A stretch of DNA of 64,000 nt from WLMZ01 sp031410915 (GCA_031410915.1 JANNZY010000158.1:90757-154756); one strand, 5' to 3'. Positions 8,795 to 17,453 are shown, numbered from the stretch's first letter. Program-made: numbers and translations. The notes: generated from the sequence alone by a model not told the origin.

Positions 8795-8928
8795 CGGCCC
8801 AGCGTACGGGCCAGGGATGTGACCGTTGGATCGTGGCGAGTGAAGTTTCGCAAACGTTTCGGGCATCGGCCGGCACGGATGGGTCCAGCTGCTCCAGACT
8901 CGTTCGAGTTCAGGTCCGGAGTGAGGTC

Positions 8929-10008
8929 ATGAGGGTTCTCGTCACCGGCGGAGCCGGATTCATCGGGTCGCACATCGTCGACGAGCTCGTGGCGCGCGGT
9001 GACGATGTCGTGGTCGTCGATGACCTCGATCGCGCTGCGCACGACGGCGTACCAGCCGGTCTGAACCACGCGGCGCGGTATGTGTGGGCGGACGTGCGCG
9101 AGCCGCAGACGTGGCGGCGGGTCGATCTCCGCGCCGTCGATGCGGTGTGCCATCAGGCAGCCAAGGTCGGGCTGGGGGTCGACTTCGACGACGTGACCGA
9201 GTACGTGGCCCGCAACGACACCGGCACGGCGTGCCTGCTGCGTGCATTGCATCGCGCCGCGTTCGCCGGGCGAATCGTGCTCGCGTCCAGCATGGTCGTG
9301 TACGGAGAGGGCCGCTACCGGTGCGACATCCACGGCACCGTGCGGCCCGGTCCGCGGGCAGTTGTGGACCTGAATGCCGGGCGCTACGAGCCGACGTGTC
9401 CGCGCTGCAGCGGCGCCGTCACGCCAGAGCCCGTTCTGGAGGACGATCCACTCGACCCACGCAACGTGTACGCCGTGTCGAAGCTGGCGCAGGAGGGGCT
9501 GTGTGCTGCGTTCGCACGCGAGCACGCCGGCTGCACCGTCACGTCGCTGCGCTACCACAACGTGTACGGGCCGCGAATGCCGCGGGACACTCCGTACGCC
9601 GGTGTCGCGGCGATCTTCCGCAGCGCATACGAACGCGGCGATTCGCCCCGCATTCTCGAAGACGGTGGGCAGCTGCGTGACTTCGTCCACGTCCGCGATA
9701 TCGCCCGCGCGAATGTGCTCGGGCTCACCGCGGATCGTGCGGTGCACGGCCCGTTGAACGTGTGCAGCGGCACGCCGCGATCCATCGCTGACCTCGCCCG
9801 CGCGATGCGACCCGACGGTGCGCCGGAGCCAACAATCATCGGCGGGTTCCGCACCGGCGACATCCGCCACGTGTTCGCCAGCCCGGAGCGAGCTGCGGCC
9901 ATGCTCGACTTCCGCGCCGACGTTGCTTTCGACGATGGCGTCGCCGCGTTCGCGACCGATCCGCTTCGCTCCACCGTGGCCCCACGGCCCCCGTCGCTTG
10001 CCGACTGA
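8929..10008 (+). CDS. NAD-dependent NDP-sugar epimerase/dehydratase with Cys-containing insert
   Basis: 359 residues from ATG 8929, preceded by GTGAGG. Extended-SDR signatures: GGAGFIG (residues 7-13), SSMVVYG (120-126) and catalytic Y181-x3-K185 (YAVSK). Between them is an insert with Cys132, Cys157 and Cys160 (TCPRCSG), similar to the zinc-ribbon-like loop of dTDP-L-rhamnose 4-epimerase-type enzymes. The sugar substrate is therefore probably a dTDP-deoxyhexose, but this is inference. It lies next to two glycosyltransferases on the opposite strand, consistent with a role in surface glycan or glycolipid synthesis. Confidence 0.85.
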   Translation: MRVLVTGGAGFIGSHIVDELVARGDDVVVVDDLDRAAHDGVPAGLNHAARYVWADVREPQTWRRVDLRAVDAVCHQAAKVGLGVDFDDVTEYVARNDTGTACLLRALHRAAFAGRIVLASSMVVYGEGRYRCDIHGTVRPGPRAVVDLNAGRYEPTCPRCSGAVTPEPVLEDDPLDPRNVYAVSKLAQEGLCAAFAREHAGCTVTSLRYHNVYGPRMPRDTPYAGVAAIFRSAYERGDSPRILEDGGQLRDFVHVRDIARANVLGLTADRAVHGPLNVCSGTPRSIADLARAMRPDGAPEPTIIGGFRTGDIRHVFASPERAAAMLDFRADVAFDDGVAAFATDPLRSTVAPRPPSLAD

Positions 10009-10087
10009 CGTTCTCAACGTTGGCGAACCGTCGCGCCGGGCACCTTCGCGTCACTGCTTGGCTTGATCGCCACCTAGGGTTTCCGGC

Positions 10088-10423
10088 GTGAGTTGGTTCC
10101 GATCACGTGGACGCAAGCAGACCGACCCGTTGCCGGCGAACACCGAGTTCAGCGTGGTGTCCGGCGACCTCGTGCTCACATCTGGTCAGACGTTGCGGTT
10201 CGATGCGATCGTGCCCACCGTGTTCAACGGCACGCCTTTCCCCGGCGAGGGTGTCGGCGGCATCCCCCAACACGCCGAGACGGTGTGGTTCGCGCTGCAG
10301 GTCGCGCAGGACTCACATCCCGGATGCCGGTGGTTGTCCGATCACGATGTGGCCATGGTGCCGGCCACACCGGATCAATCTGCGTGGGCGTTGGCCAACG
10401 GCGTCAACGAACGATTCGGCTGA
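10088..10423 (+). CDS. hypothetical protein
   Basis: 111 residues from GTG. The N-terminus is short and basic (MSWFRSRGRKQ). The rest is a compact, probably beta-rich sequence with VVSGDLVLTSGQTLRFDAIVPTVFNGT and a VWFALQVAQDSHPGCRWLSDHDVAMVPA segment. I recognise no family, signal peptide or membrane segment. It is convergent with the glycosyltransferase at 10441, only 17 nt away. Confidence 0.5.
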   Translation: MSWFRSRGRKQTDPLPANTEFSVVSGDLVLTSGQTLRFDAIVPTVFNGTPFPGEGVGGIPQHAETVWFALQVAQDSHPGCRWLSDHDVAMVPATPDQSAWALANGVNERFG

Positions 10424-10440
10424 CGCTCAATTCGCTCCAC

Positions 10441-11178
10441 CTACGGTCCACTGTCGGGCCGCCCGCTGTTCTGAGAACGATGCGGGATGTCGAAGCTCGC
10501 GCCGACCATCATCACGCCGACGGCGCGAGCCATCGCTCGGCACGATGCCTTCAGGTCGGCGCTCGGTGCTCCGCCCTGGCGGGCCCGCATCGGAACCGCG
10601 ATCTCGCCGATCTGGTAGCGGCGGCGGCCGGCGATGAGGGCAGCCTCGAACGTATCGCCGAGGTAGTAGTGCGGGAAGTCGAACGCGAAGTGGTAGAGCA
10701 ACTCGCCGGTGATCGCGCGGAATCCCGACGTCGGATCGGACAGCTCGACATGGGCCCGGCGGCGGAGTGCGAACGACAGGAAGCGGATGCTGACCCGCCG
10801 CACGATCGACATGCCTTCGTGCGAACCACCCTGGGCGAAGCGACTGCCGACCACCATGTCGAGGTGCCGCGACGACAGTTCCTCGACCAACGCCGAGATG
10901 TGGTCCACCGGATGCTGGCCGTCACCATCGACCTGCACGACCGAGTCGAAGCCGTTCGTGATCGCATAGCGCCAGCCGGCGCGCAGGGCCCCGCCGACGT
11001 TGAGGTTGACGGGAAGTCGCACGACCGTCGCGCCGGCCTCTCGCGCCCGCGCCGCGGTGTCGTCGCTGCTGCAGTCGTCGACCACGACACAGGGATACCC
11101 GAGCGCCATGACGCCGGCGACGACTTCGGCGACGCACGCCTCCTCGTTGAAGGCAGGAATCACCACGATCACCTTCAC
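10441..11178 (-). CDS. family 2 glycosyltransferase
   Basis: 245 residues from GTG 11178, overlapping the upstream gene stop as GTGA; earlier in-frame starts lie inside that gene. It begins MKVIVVIPAFNEEACVAEVV, then VVDDCSSDDTA and the metal-binding motif DGDGQHP, the GT-A fold signatures of polyprenyl-phosphate mannosyl/glucosyl transferase-like enzymes. No C-terminal membrane helices are visible, which separates it from the GtrB type. It is the second gene of a two-gene glycosyltransferase operon. Confidence 0.88.
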   Translation of the reverse strand: MKVIVVIPAFNEEACVAEVVAGVMALGYPCVVVDDCSSDDTAARAREAGATVVRLPVNLNVGGALRAGWRYAITNGFDSVVQVDGDGQHPVDHISALVEELSSRHLDMVVGSRFAQGGSHEGMSIVRRVSIRFLSFALRRRAHVELSDPTSGFRAITGELLYHFAFDFPHYYLGDTFEAALIAGRRRYQIGEIAVPMRARQGGAPSADLKASCRAMARAVGVMMVGASFDIPHRSQNSGRPDSGP

Positions 11179-12110
11179 GACGCACGTCCACTTCGAGTCG
11201 GGACCACGTCGCGCTTGACTAACGCAGCCTTGCGGCGCGCGGCCGGGAAGCGGCCGCGGGCCGCGTCCTCGATCGCCCGCAATGTCAGGTGGGCCCGCAC
11301 CATCGTCCGTCGCCGTGCCGCCGCAGCGGAACGCGACCAATGGTGTTGCGCGGCCGTCGTCGCCAGCTCGCGATACAGCGCGATCTCCTCCTCGAAGCGC
11401 GCAGCCGTCGCGGTCAACGTTCCGGTCATCGCCGCTGGGTGACGCCGATACTGGTAGAGCGGGCGACGGATGCCGAACAGTTGCTGACCGTCGAGCAACA
11501 ATCGCGCGACGAGATCGAGATCTAGCACCATCCCCCACCGGCCGTCGAACGGAGCCATGCCGAGCTGCGCCTTGCGATAACAGAGCGACGGGCAGAACAC
11601 GTAGTTGTTTGACAGGATCGATGCGAGACCGTCGTCGCCGCTCACGGCATGGTCGCGGTGCGGGCGACGCGCGAACCGCTTGGCGAGATCGGGCAGCGAC
11701 CGCACGGGCTCGCCGTCGGCCCCGATTGTGCTCGCATCGGTGAACACCGCGGCGAGAAGCGGATGATCACTCGCGGCATCGGTGACCGCGGCCGCGTATG
11801 TCGGCTCGAGCCGGTCGTCCGCATGGAGCAGGGTGACCCACTCCGAACGTGCGGCGTCGATGCAACGGTTCCAGTTGCCGGCGAGCCCGAGATTCGTCTC
11901 GTTGCGCAGGTACCTGATTCGACTGTCGCCCAACGATGAGACGAGTTCCTCCGCCGACACCGGGCCGGCATCGTCGATCACCACGAGCTCCCAATCGGCG
12001 AGCGTCTGGCACCGCACGCTCTCGATCGCCTCGGCGAGGTAGCCGAGGTTGTCGTAGTAGGGAATGGCGAACGAGATCGATGGCCGTCCCGGCTCTGGCT
12101 GCGATGACAT
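11175..12110 (-). CDS. family 2 glycosyltransferase
   Basis: 311 residues from ATG. The GT-A start SISFAIPYYDNLGYLAEAIESVRCQTLADWELVVIDDAG is followed by NLGLAGNWNRCIDAARSEWVTLLHADDRLEP, with the HADD metal-binding site. The C-terminal 100 residues are Arg-rich and soluble. It resembles transferases that add sugars to surface polysaccharides or glycans. Its last four bases overlap the next glycosyltransferase start. An inverted repeat lies 67-93 nt upstream of its start. Confidence 0.85.
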   Translation of the reverse strand: MSSQPEPGRPSISFAIPYYDNLGYLAEAIESVRCQTLADWELVVIDDAGPVSAEELVSSLGDSRIRYLRNETNLGLAGNWNRCIDAARSEWVTLLHADDRLEPTYAAAVTDAASDHPLLAAVFTDASTIGADGEPVRSLPDLAKRFARRPHRDHAVSGDDGLASILSNNYVFCPSLCYRKAQLGMAPFDGRWGMVLDLDLVARLLLDGQQLFGIRRPLYQYRRHPAAMTGTLTATAARFEEEIALYRELATTAAQHHWSRSAAAARRRTMVRAHLTLRAIEDAARGRFPAARRKAALVKRDVVPTRSGRAS

Positions 12111-12176
12111 GCTGCAGCGAGGTTACGCGCCGCCCCCTCTCGCCCGACGCCACCGTCCGCACAAGCAGGTTTTCGC

Positions 12177-12203
12177 AGAACACGCCGAACTCTTGCGTGT
12201 TCT
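12177..12203. promoter_or_regulatory. perfect 9-nt inverted repeat upstream of glycosyltransferase operon
   Basis: AGAACACGC - 9 nt - GCGTGTTCT. The arms are perfectly complementary and could form a hairpin or bind a dimeric regulator. On the minus strand it sits 67-93 nt ahead of the glycosyltransferase start at 12110. No T-run follows on either strand, so an operator or an attenuating hairpin is as likely as a terminator. Confidence 0.4.
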
Positions 12204-12537
12204 CCCGCGTCACCTTCGCCCGTGAGGACCATCATCAGCGTTGGGCGCGCGGGTTTCAGGCGGTGCGGGGTGCGATGTGGATGCCGTTGGGGCGGTAGTG
12301 GTGCCATCCGGTGGTGTCGCGGGTGACGGTGCCACGAGAGCGGTGGACCTGACGGCCCAGAGGATCTGCGGTTTCGCGTGTGACACGGCGCAGGTTTCGC
12401 TGGAAGACTCTCGATGTGGGTACCTGTCGTGCGGCACGAGCAGCGATGTCGACCGTTGCATTACGTTGCGCATCCGCACGTCTGACCTTGCTCGGTGGTG
12501 GGCATCGGGGGCCGATGAACCGTTCGCAGGGTTCGAC
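12204..12537. other. gene-poor stretch, possible remnant of an HNH-nuclease 3' end (minus strand)
   Basis: About 330 nt between the glycosyltransferase promoter and the MgtC-like gene. All frames are open for stretches, but none reads like a normal protein. On the minus strand the last codons before a stop near 12257 read VTRDTTGWHHYRPNGIHIAPRTA, resembling the tail of DUF222/13E12-type HNH endonucleases common in actinobacteria. No HNH core is visible upstream of it, so at most this is a decayed fragment. Confidence 0.2.
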
Positions 12538-13233
12538 GTGAGCGCGCTGGACGCTGCGCATCTCACCGATTGGGAGATCATCGGTCGCCTCGCGGTCGGG
12601 CTCGGACTCGGCGCTGCGATCGGTCTGGAACGCGAGCTCGACGGACACGATGCCGGGTTGCGAACCCACGCACTGTTGACGATGGGGTCGGCGATGTTCG
12701 GCCTGCTCTCCGTCGGCGCGTTCAGTGCGTTCATCGGACCCGCAGCAGACAGCAACGTGCAGGTCGACGTCAGCCGGATCGCGTCGTACCTCGTCGCCGG
12801 CGTCGGCTTCCTGGCCGGCGGCGCGATCGTCAAGCATCACGATCGTGTCCGCGGTCTCACCACGGCTGCGTCCTTGTGGATGTCGGCCGCAATCGGTCTC
12901 GCCGCCGGGCTCGGTTTGTTCGCCGGAGCCGTCATTGCGACCGCCGGCACGCTTGCGGTGCTGTTGTCCGAGCGTCCGGTTGCGTGGATCCTCCGCCGCC
13001 CGAACGAAGGGGCGGGCACGATCCGAGCGGTGACGATCGAGCCCGTCGACATCGCCGAGCTGCTGTCCATGTTCGACAGCCCGCGTGGCACCAAACGTGC
13101 CGTCAGCCGCACGACCCAACCCGACGGCCGGCACGCCGTCATCGTCTCCGGCGTGCCGATCGGCCAGGGCCCCGACATGATCCGCGCGTTCGAGTCGCAA
13201 GGTGCCACCGAAGTCTCGTGGACCGAACACTGA
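12538..13233 (+). CDS. MgtC/SapB-family membrane protein
   Basis: 231 residues from GTG 12538; the open frame runs about 100 codons further upstream but without similarity. The signature GRLAVGLGLGAAIGLERELDGHDAGLRTHALLTMGSAMFGLLS (about residues 16-58) and the later VDVSRIASYLVAGVGFLAGGAIVKHHDRVRGLTTAASLWMSAAIGLAAGLG are diagnostic of the MgtC N-terminal membrane domain with its conserved ER and GGAI motifs. About 70 soluble residues follow, as in MgtC C-terminal domains. The family is linked to magnesium limitation and membrane potential; the specific role here is not known. Confidence 0.85.
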   Translation: MSALDAAHLTDWEIIGRLAVGLGLGAAIGLERELDGHDAGLRTHALLTMGSAMFGLLSVGAFSAFIGPAADSNVQVDVSRIASYLVAGVGFLAGGAIVKHHDRVRGLTTAASLWMSAAIGLAAGLGLFAGAVIATAGTLAVLLSERPVAWILRRPNEGAGTIRAVTIEPVDIAELLSMFDSPRGTKRAVSRTTQPDGRHAVIVSGVPIGQGPDMIRAFESQGATEVSWTEH

Positions 13234-13253
13234 CCGTTGAAGCTGACGGTCAG
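13230..13253 (+). terminator. stem-loop after the MgtC-like gene
   Basis: CTGACCGT - 8-nt loop - ACGGTCAG, a perfect 8-bp stem that starts at the gene's stop codon. There is no clear T-run after it, so termination is plausible but not certain. Confidence 0.4.
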
Positions 13254-13285
13254 GCGAGTAACGACGTCGCTCTAGCGTGTTGCCG

Positions 13286-14110
13286 ATGAGCGACGATCAC
13301 GATCACGAGCACGAGCACGATTCGTCCTCGGCGAGGACCTGGCACCACGGTCTGATCGCCCGCTGGTGGGCCAACTTCAACCTCGACGGGCCCGAGATCG
13401 CGTTCTTCCGGTCCCATGTGGCAACCGGTCAGCCGGCACTCGACGTCGGGTGCGGGAGCGGTCGGCTGCTCGTGCCGTGGGTGGCCGACGGACTCGACGT
13501 CGATGGCGTCGACGCATCGGCGGACATGATCGAGGCCTGCCGGGTTGCGGCCCACTCCGCCGGCTGCGCGCCCGACCTGTACGTGCAACCGACGCACCGG
13601 CTCGATCTGCCACGCCGCTACCGCACGATCATCAACTGCGGAGCGTTCGGGCTCGGTGGCACCCGCGCCGACGACACCGAGGGCCTGCACCGCCTGCGCG
13701 CCCACCTCCGCCCGGGCGGTGTGCTTGCCCTCGACTACGAAGTCGGCGAGTTCGACGACGATCGGTGGCGACGGTGGGCACCGCGGCCAGCCGACAACAC
13801 ACCACCACCGAGCCAGGCCCGTCGACTCGGGCTCGACGGCTTCCACTATGCCCTGCGACACCGGATCATCGGCGTCGATCTTGCCGACCGCTGCGTGATC
13901 CGCGAGATGCAGGCGTGGCAATGGCATGGCGAGGAACTCGTCGCGCACGAGACCCATGACCTCGTCGCAAACGTCTACTCGTCGAACGAGATCGTGACTC
14001 TGCTCACGACGGTCGGCTTCACCGACGTTCGCGTCCTCGGCGGGTACCACGGCGGCCCACCGACACAGCTCGACGCGTTCCACGTCTTCGTCGCCACCGT
14101 CGCCGGCTGA
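13286..14110 (+). CDS. class I SAM-dependent methyltransferase
   Basis: 274 residues from ATG 13286 (MSDDHDHEHEHD); an upstream TTG at 13277 adds only three residues. After the acidic His/Asp-rich N-terminus, motif I is ALDVGCGSGRLLVPW (about residues 51-65), then DGVDASADMIEACR. A later LRPGGVLALDYEVGEF matches motif III. The N-terminal His/Asp run could bind metal or be disordered. The substrate is unknown. Confidence 0.82.
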   Translation: MSDDHDHEHEHDSSSARTWHHGLIARWWANFNLDGPEIAFFRSHVATGQPALDVGCGSGRLLVPWVADGLDVDGVDASADMIEACRVAAHSAGCAPDLYVQPTHRLDLPRRYRTIINCGAFGLGGTRADDTEGLHRLRAHLRPGGVLALDYEVGEFDDDRWRRWAPRPADNTPPPSQARRLGLDGFHYALRHRIIGVDLADRCVIREMQAWQWHGEELVAHETHDLVANVYSSNEIVTLLTTVGFTDVRVLGGYHGGPPTQLDAFHVFVATVAG

Positions 14111-14342
14111 GTGCGAGCTGCACCGATGTAACGCGACGAAGCGGCTGCGGAGGTGATCGCGTGTTCGAGCCAGACCGCGCCGATGCTGATCGAACCTGTT
14201 CGTGCTCAATCCCTTTCGGCGACGAGGGCGACACGAGACGGTTGACACGCGCGTTGGTGGTTAGCGACGCCGTCGGCAGGGAAGGCGTATTCCGCATGGC
14301 AATCGCGACACACGTCGACCCACCATCGAGAAGGCGAGCACA

Positions 14343-15155
14343 ATGCCCCACCTGCGCACAGCAGCCGGCCAACACGAGACCGATGATTCCCGCTCGATCC
14401 GCGCAGTCGTGGTCGGCGTTCCAGCGCGCAATGAGGAGCGGCACCTGGAGTCGGCCATACGCGCCGTGCTCGCTGCAGCCGACCGCGCCGACGACGTCAC
14501 GACAGCCGTCGTGCTGGCGCTGGACTCGTGCGACGACTCGTCGGTCGAGATCGCGCTGGCGCTCGCTGCCGAGGATCCGCGAGTGATCGTGCTCGAAGAC
14601 ACGTGGGGCAACGCCGGCGCAGCGCGCCGCGCCGCGATCGACGCCGGCATTTCGGCCGCAATGGCTGACGGCGGGATCGACATCGGTGAGATCTGGGTCG
14701 CAACCACCGACGCCGACACGGTCGTGCCGCCGGACTGGGTCGCGGCGCATCGTGACCACGGCCGGGCCGGGACGGCTGCGGTCGCCGGAATCGTCGACAT
14801 CCTGCTCGACGACGATGCGACCCCGGCCGTGATGGACATCTTCACTCGCACCTACGTCGTCGAGAGCGACACGCACCATCACGTGCACGGGGCCAACATG
14901 GGCGTTCGCGGCGACGTCTACCTCAGCGCCGGTGGCTTCGCTGCAATCGACGTGGCCGAGGACCACGCGCTGTGGAACGTGATCCAGAACGCCGGTCATC
15001 GCTGCGTCGCGACCACCGCGCTGCGAGTGTCCACCAGCGGGCGGCGCGTCGGACGTGCCGTCGGTGGCTTCGCCGACCGTCTCGAATCGTTGGTCGGGGT
15101 GGCCGGCGTGAGTCCGACAGGCGATGGCGGACTTGCGCTGGAGGTTGCCGGATGA
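14343..15155 (+). CDS. family 2 glycosyltransferase, first gene of a four-gene cassette
   Basis: 270 residues. The GT-A core is IRAVVVGVPARNEERHLESAIRAVL, then VLALDSCDDSS and the metal site ATTDADTVVPPDWV. Later HHHVHGANMGVRGDVYLSAGGF and EDHALWNVIQNAGHR resemble the acceptor and catalytic loops of processive and polyprenol transferases. No membrane helices are visible. Its stop overlaps the PIG-L start (ATGA), and all four genes of the cassette overlap in this way, so they are certainly one transcript. A TTGACA lies 95 nt upstream, but no well-spaced -10 is obvious. Confidence 0.85.
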   Translation: MPHLRTAAGQHETDDSRSIRAVVVGVPARNEERHLESAIRAVLAAADRADDVTTAVVLALDSCDDSSVEIALALAAEDPRVIVLEDTWGNAGAARRAAIDAGISAAMADGGIDIGEIWVATTDADTVVPPDWVAAHRDHGRAGTAAVAGIVDILLDDDATPAVMDIFTRTYVVESDTHHHVHGANMGVRGDVYLSAGGFAAIDVAEDHALWNVIQNAGHRCVATTALRVSTSGRRVGRAVGGFADRLESLVGVAGVSPTGDGGLALEVAG

Positions 15156-15880
15156 TCGACCTGGCCCGTTCCGGACCGAGTGAAGCCGCATGGCGTGAGT
15201 TCTGCGATCGGCTGCCGCTGGCCGACATGCCGACGTGTCGCCGACTCGTCGTGGTGTCGCCGCATCCCGACGACGAGACGCTGGGCGTTGGTGGCATCAT
15301 CGCCGCCACCGCTGCCGCGTCGACACCGGTCCTGGTCATCTCGGTGACGGACGGCGAGGCTGCCCGATGTCACGTGCCGAACGGTCAGGAGCTGGCCGAT
15401 GTCCGGCTGTGCGAACTGGACGACGCGCTCTCGCATCTCGTCGTCGGACAGCGTTGCCAACGGCGGTTGCTGCGCGTGGCCGACGGCGACGTCGCTGCCC
15501 ACATCGACGAGGTATCGCACTGCATCGCGGTTGCCCTGCGTCCCGGTGACGCGCTGCTGGCTCCGCTTGCCGACGACGGGCATCCCGATCACGAGGCCGT
15601 CTCGCTCGCGGCGTTGGCCGCGGCGCGACATCGCGGCGTTGCAATGTGGTCCTTCCCGGTGTGGGCCTGGCACTGGCACGAACCGCAGCGATCGTCGCTG
15701 CGTCGCGGTGTCCGCGTCCAGCTCGACAACGTTGCACGACGTCGCAAGCAGGCGGCGATGCGCTGCTACACGTCGCAATTGCGTGGGCCGTCTCCCGTCG
15801 TGCCCGCATTCATGCTCCCGCGCCTCGATCGCGAGTTCGAGGTCCTCGTCCCCGTCACCGAGGAGGTCGGCGTCGCATGA
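15152..15880 (+). CDS. PIG-L family N-acetyl-sugar deacetylase
   Basis: 242 residues from ATG 15152. Zinc-binding motif 1 is VVSPHPDDETLGVGG (HPDDE, about residues 34-38), and motif 2 is DDGHPDHEAV (HPDH, about 145-150). These are the hallmarks of the LmbE/PIG-L family, which remove an acetyl group from N-acetylglucosamine-like substrates such as GlcNAc-inositol or bacillithiol precursors. Neighbours on both sides overlap by 4 nt. With the glycosyltransferase before it and the methyltransferase after it, the likely substrate is a sugar conjugate made by the preceding gene. Confidence 0.9.
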   Translation: MIDLARSGPSEAAWREFCDRLPLADMPTCRRLVVVSPHPDDETLGVGGIIAATAAASTPVLVISVTDGEAARCHVPNGQELADVRLCELDDALSHLVVGQRCQRRLLRVADGDVAAHIDEVSHCIAVALRPGDALLAPLADDGHPDHEAVSLAALAAARHRGVAMWSFPVWAWHWHEPQRSSLRRGVRVQLDNVARRRKQAAMRCYTSQLRGPSPVVPAFMLPRLDREFEVLVPVTEEVGVA

Positions 15881-16458
15881 GAGTCGATGTCGAAGCGTTC
15901 GACGCGCTGTACCGGCATGCCGGTGACCCGTGGTCGTTCGCGACCAGCGAGTACGAACTGTCGCGCTACCGCAGCGTGATCGAGCACCTGTCCCACGAGC
16001 GGTACGACCGATGCTTCGAACCCGGCTGCTCGATCGGTGTCCTGACTTCGATGCTCGCCGAGCGGGCGACCAATGTGGTGGCGTGTGACGCTTCGCCGAC
16101 CGCGTTGGCCGCAGCAACCACGCGTACCTCCGGACAGCCCGGAGTCGACCTTCACCTCGGTGCGATTCCCGAGTGGTGGCCGGAGGGGTCGTTCGATCTG
16201 ATCGTCCTCTCCGAGATCGGCTACTACTGGGACCGAGACGGGCTGGACGACGTTCTCGGTCGGGTGACGTCGAGCGCCGATGTTTCCGGATGCGAATTGA
16301 TCGCTGTGCACTGGACCGGCCACAGCGACGACCACCTGCTGACGGGCGACGAGGTGCACGAGGCGCTCGCACGGCGGTTCGGTCGACCGGAGGTGAGCAC
16401 GCGCCGCGAGGGTCACGAACAGCAGGGGTACGTGCTCGAACGATGGAGTCGATCGTGA
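15877..16458 (+). CDS. NodS-like SAM-dependent methyltransferase
   Basis: 193 residues from ATG 15877, overlapping the deacetylase stop. It begins FDALYRHAGDPWSFATSEYELSRYRSVIEHL, then motif I FEPGCSIGVLTSMLA and a WPEGSFDLIVLSEIGYYW stretch. This is the layout of the NodS family, which N-methylates deacetylated glucosamine in rhizobial Nod-factor synthesis. Its position right after a deacetylase supports N-methylation of the freed amine, but that is inference. The family also includes enzymes with other small substrates. Confidence 0.82.
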   Translation: MRVDVEAFDALYRHAGDPWSFATSEYELSRYRSVIEHLSHERYDRCFEPGCSIGVLTSMLAERATNVVACDASPTALAAATTRTSGQPGVDLHLGAIPEWWPEGSFDLIVLSEIGYYWDRDGLDDVLGRVTSSADVSGCELIAVHWTGHSDDHLLTGDEVHEALARRFGRPEVSTRREGHEQQGYVLERWSRS

Positions 16459-17384
16459 GCGACATGCGTGCCGCGCTCGCGCTCGCTGCGCGCGACGACC
16501 TTCCCGTGCCGGGCGGGGGCAGCACCCGTGCCCGGTTCGACGCGCTGTTCGAGTTCGGTCGGCGCGACCTGGAGCTGACCCGCCTGGCCGAGGCCCACCA
16601 CGACGCGCGTGCGATCGCCGCCGAACTCGGCGCGACGCTGGTGCCCGATGCCGTGTACGGCGTGTGGGCCGCATCCGGTCCGGAGCCGCTTGTCGCCGAG
16701 CGGCGCGACGGCGGCGTCCACGTGCACGGTGTGGCGTCATGGTGCACCGGCGTCGGAATCGTCGACCGCGCACTGGTCACCGCGAGCGGGTTGCTGCTCG
16801 ACCTGCCCGTCGCCTCAGGCCGGCCCGTCGTCGACGCCCCCCGCTGGGCGTCGCCGGCGTTTGCCGTCACCAACACAACGTCGCTGCGCTTCGACATCAG
16901 CCTGGCTCCGGAAGCGATCGTGTCCACAGCCGACGGGTACTTGCAGCGGCCGGGGTTCTGGCACGGCGCGATCGGCGTGGCTGCGTGTTGGGCGGGCGGT
17001 GCCGCTGGGTTGCTGGACCTGCATCAGCGCCGCTGGCGGCGGCAGGATCCACACGCGCTGGCCCGCCTCGGCTCGGCATACGCGTGGGTCGAAGCGATGC
17101 GTGCCGTGATCGCCACCGCCGCCGATGAAATCGATGCGGCTCCCGGCGCTGTGCCCGACAACCAGCGTCGTGCGCGCTGCGTGCGCCACGTCGTCGAGCG
17201 CGGTTGCACCCAGGTCATCGACGATCTCGGTGTCGGGGCTGGGCCCGAACCACTGGCCTATGACGACGTGATCGCCGCCCGAACACTGCAGCTGCAGCTG
17301 TACGTCCGCCAATGCCACGGCGACCGCGACCTCGAGCCGCTGGGCCGAAGCCTGCTCGATGCCGAGCCCGATTCCCCCGGCTGA
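16455..17384 (+). CDS. acyl-CoA dehydrogenase-like protein, probably lacking the catalytic glutamate motif
   Basis: 309 residues from GTG 16455 (GTGA overlap); an ATG at 16443 is an alternative. The GVHVHGVASWCTGVGIVDRALVTA stretch corresponds to the acyl-CoA dehydrogenase middle domain (compare GxKxxxTGAxxADxxLV), and the C-terminal 150 residues are helical. The C-terminal EGTSEIQR-type motif that normally carries the active-site base is absent; the end reads YVRQCHGDRDLEPLGRSLL instead. It may be a hydroxylase-like or structural member of the family. Similar degenerate dehydrogenases accompany PIG-L/NodS/GT2 cassettes in other bacteria, as I recall. Confidence 0.7.
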   Translation: MSDMRAALALAARDDLPVPGGGSTRARFDALFEFGRRDLELTRLAEAHHDARAIAAELGATLVPDAVYGVWAASGPEPLVAERRDGGVHVHGVASWCTGVGIVDRALVTASGLLLDLPVASGRPVVDAPRWASPAFAVTNTTSLRFDISLAPEAIVSTADGYLQRPGFWHGAIGVAACWAGGAAGLLDLHQRRWRRQDPHALARLGSAYAWVEAMRAVIATAADEIDAAPGAVPDNQRRARCVRHVVERGCTQVIDDLGVGAGPEPLAYDDVIAARTLQLQLYVRQCHGDRDLEPLGRSLLDAEPDSPG

Positions 17385-17425
17385 TCCGATCGGCCGAATC
17401 GCTGGCGGGATTCGAGCAGGACGAC

Positions 17426-17453
17426 GTACGCTCCCCCGGACGTCGGTACGCTC
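17426..17453 (+). promoter_or_regulatory. 20-nt-spaced direct repeat ahead of crtYc
   Basis: GTACGCTC occurs at 17426-17433 and again at 17446-17453, a period of exactly 20 nt (two helical turns). This fits a tandem binding site for an activator or repressor in the promoter region of the crtYc-crtYd-crtZ arm. Function is inferred from spacing and position only. Confidence 0.35.

Noticed and set aside
14242..14266. TTGACA ... TTAGCG as a promoter of the GT2/PIG-L cassette
   Set aside because: The spacing is 13-14 nt and the -10 match is poor, so it is not listed as a feature.
14343..16458. True Nod-factor genes nodC-nodB-nodS
   Set aside because: The glycosyltransferase is short and without the membrane helices of NodC, the deacetylase is PIG-L-type and not the NodB polysaccharide-deacetylase fold, and no NodA acyltransferase is present. 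Only the order of chemistry is similar.
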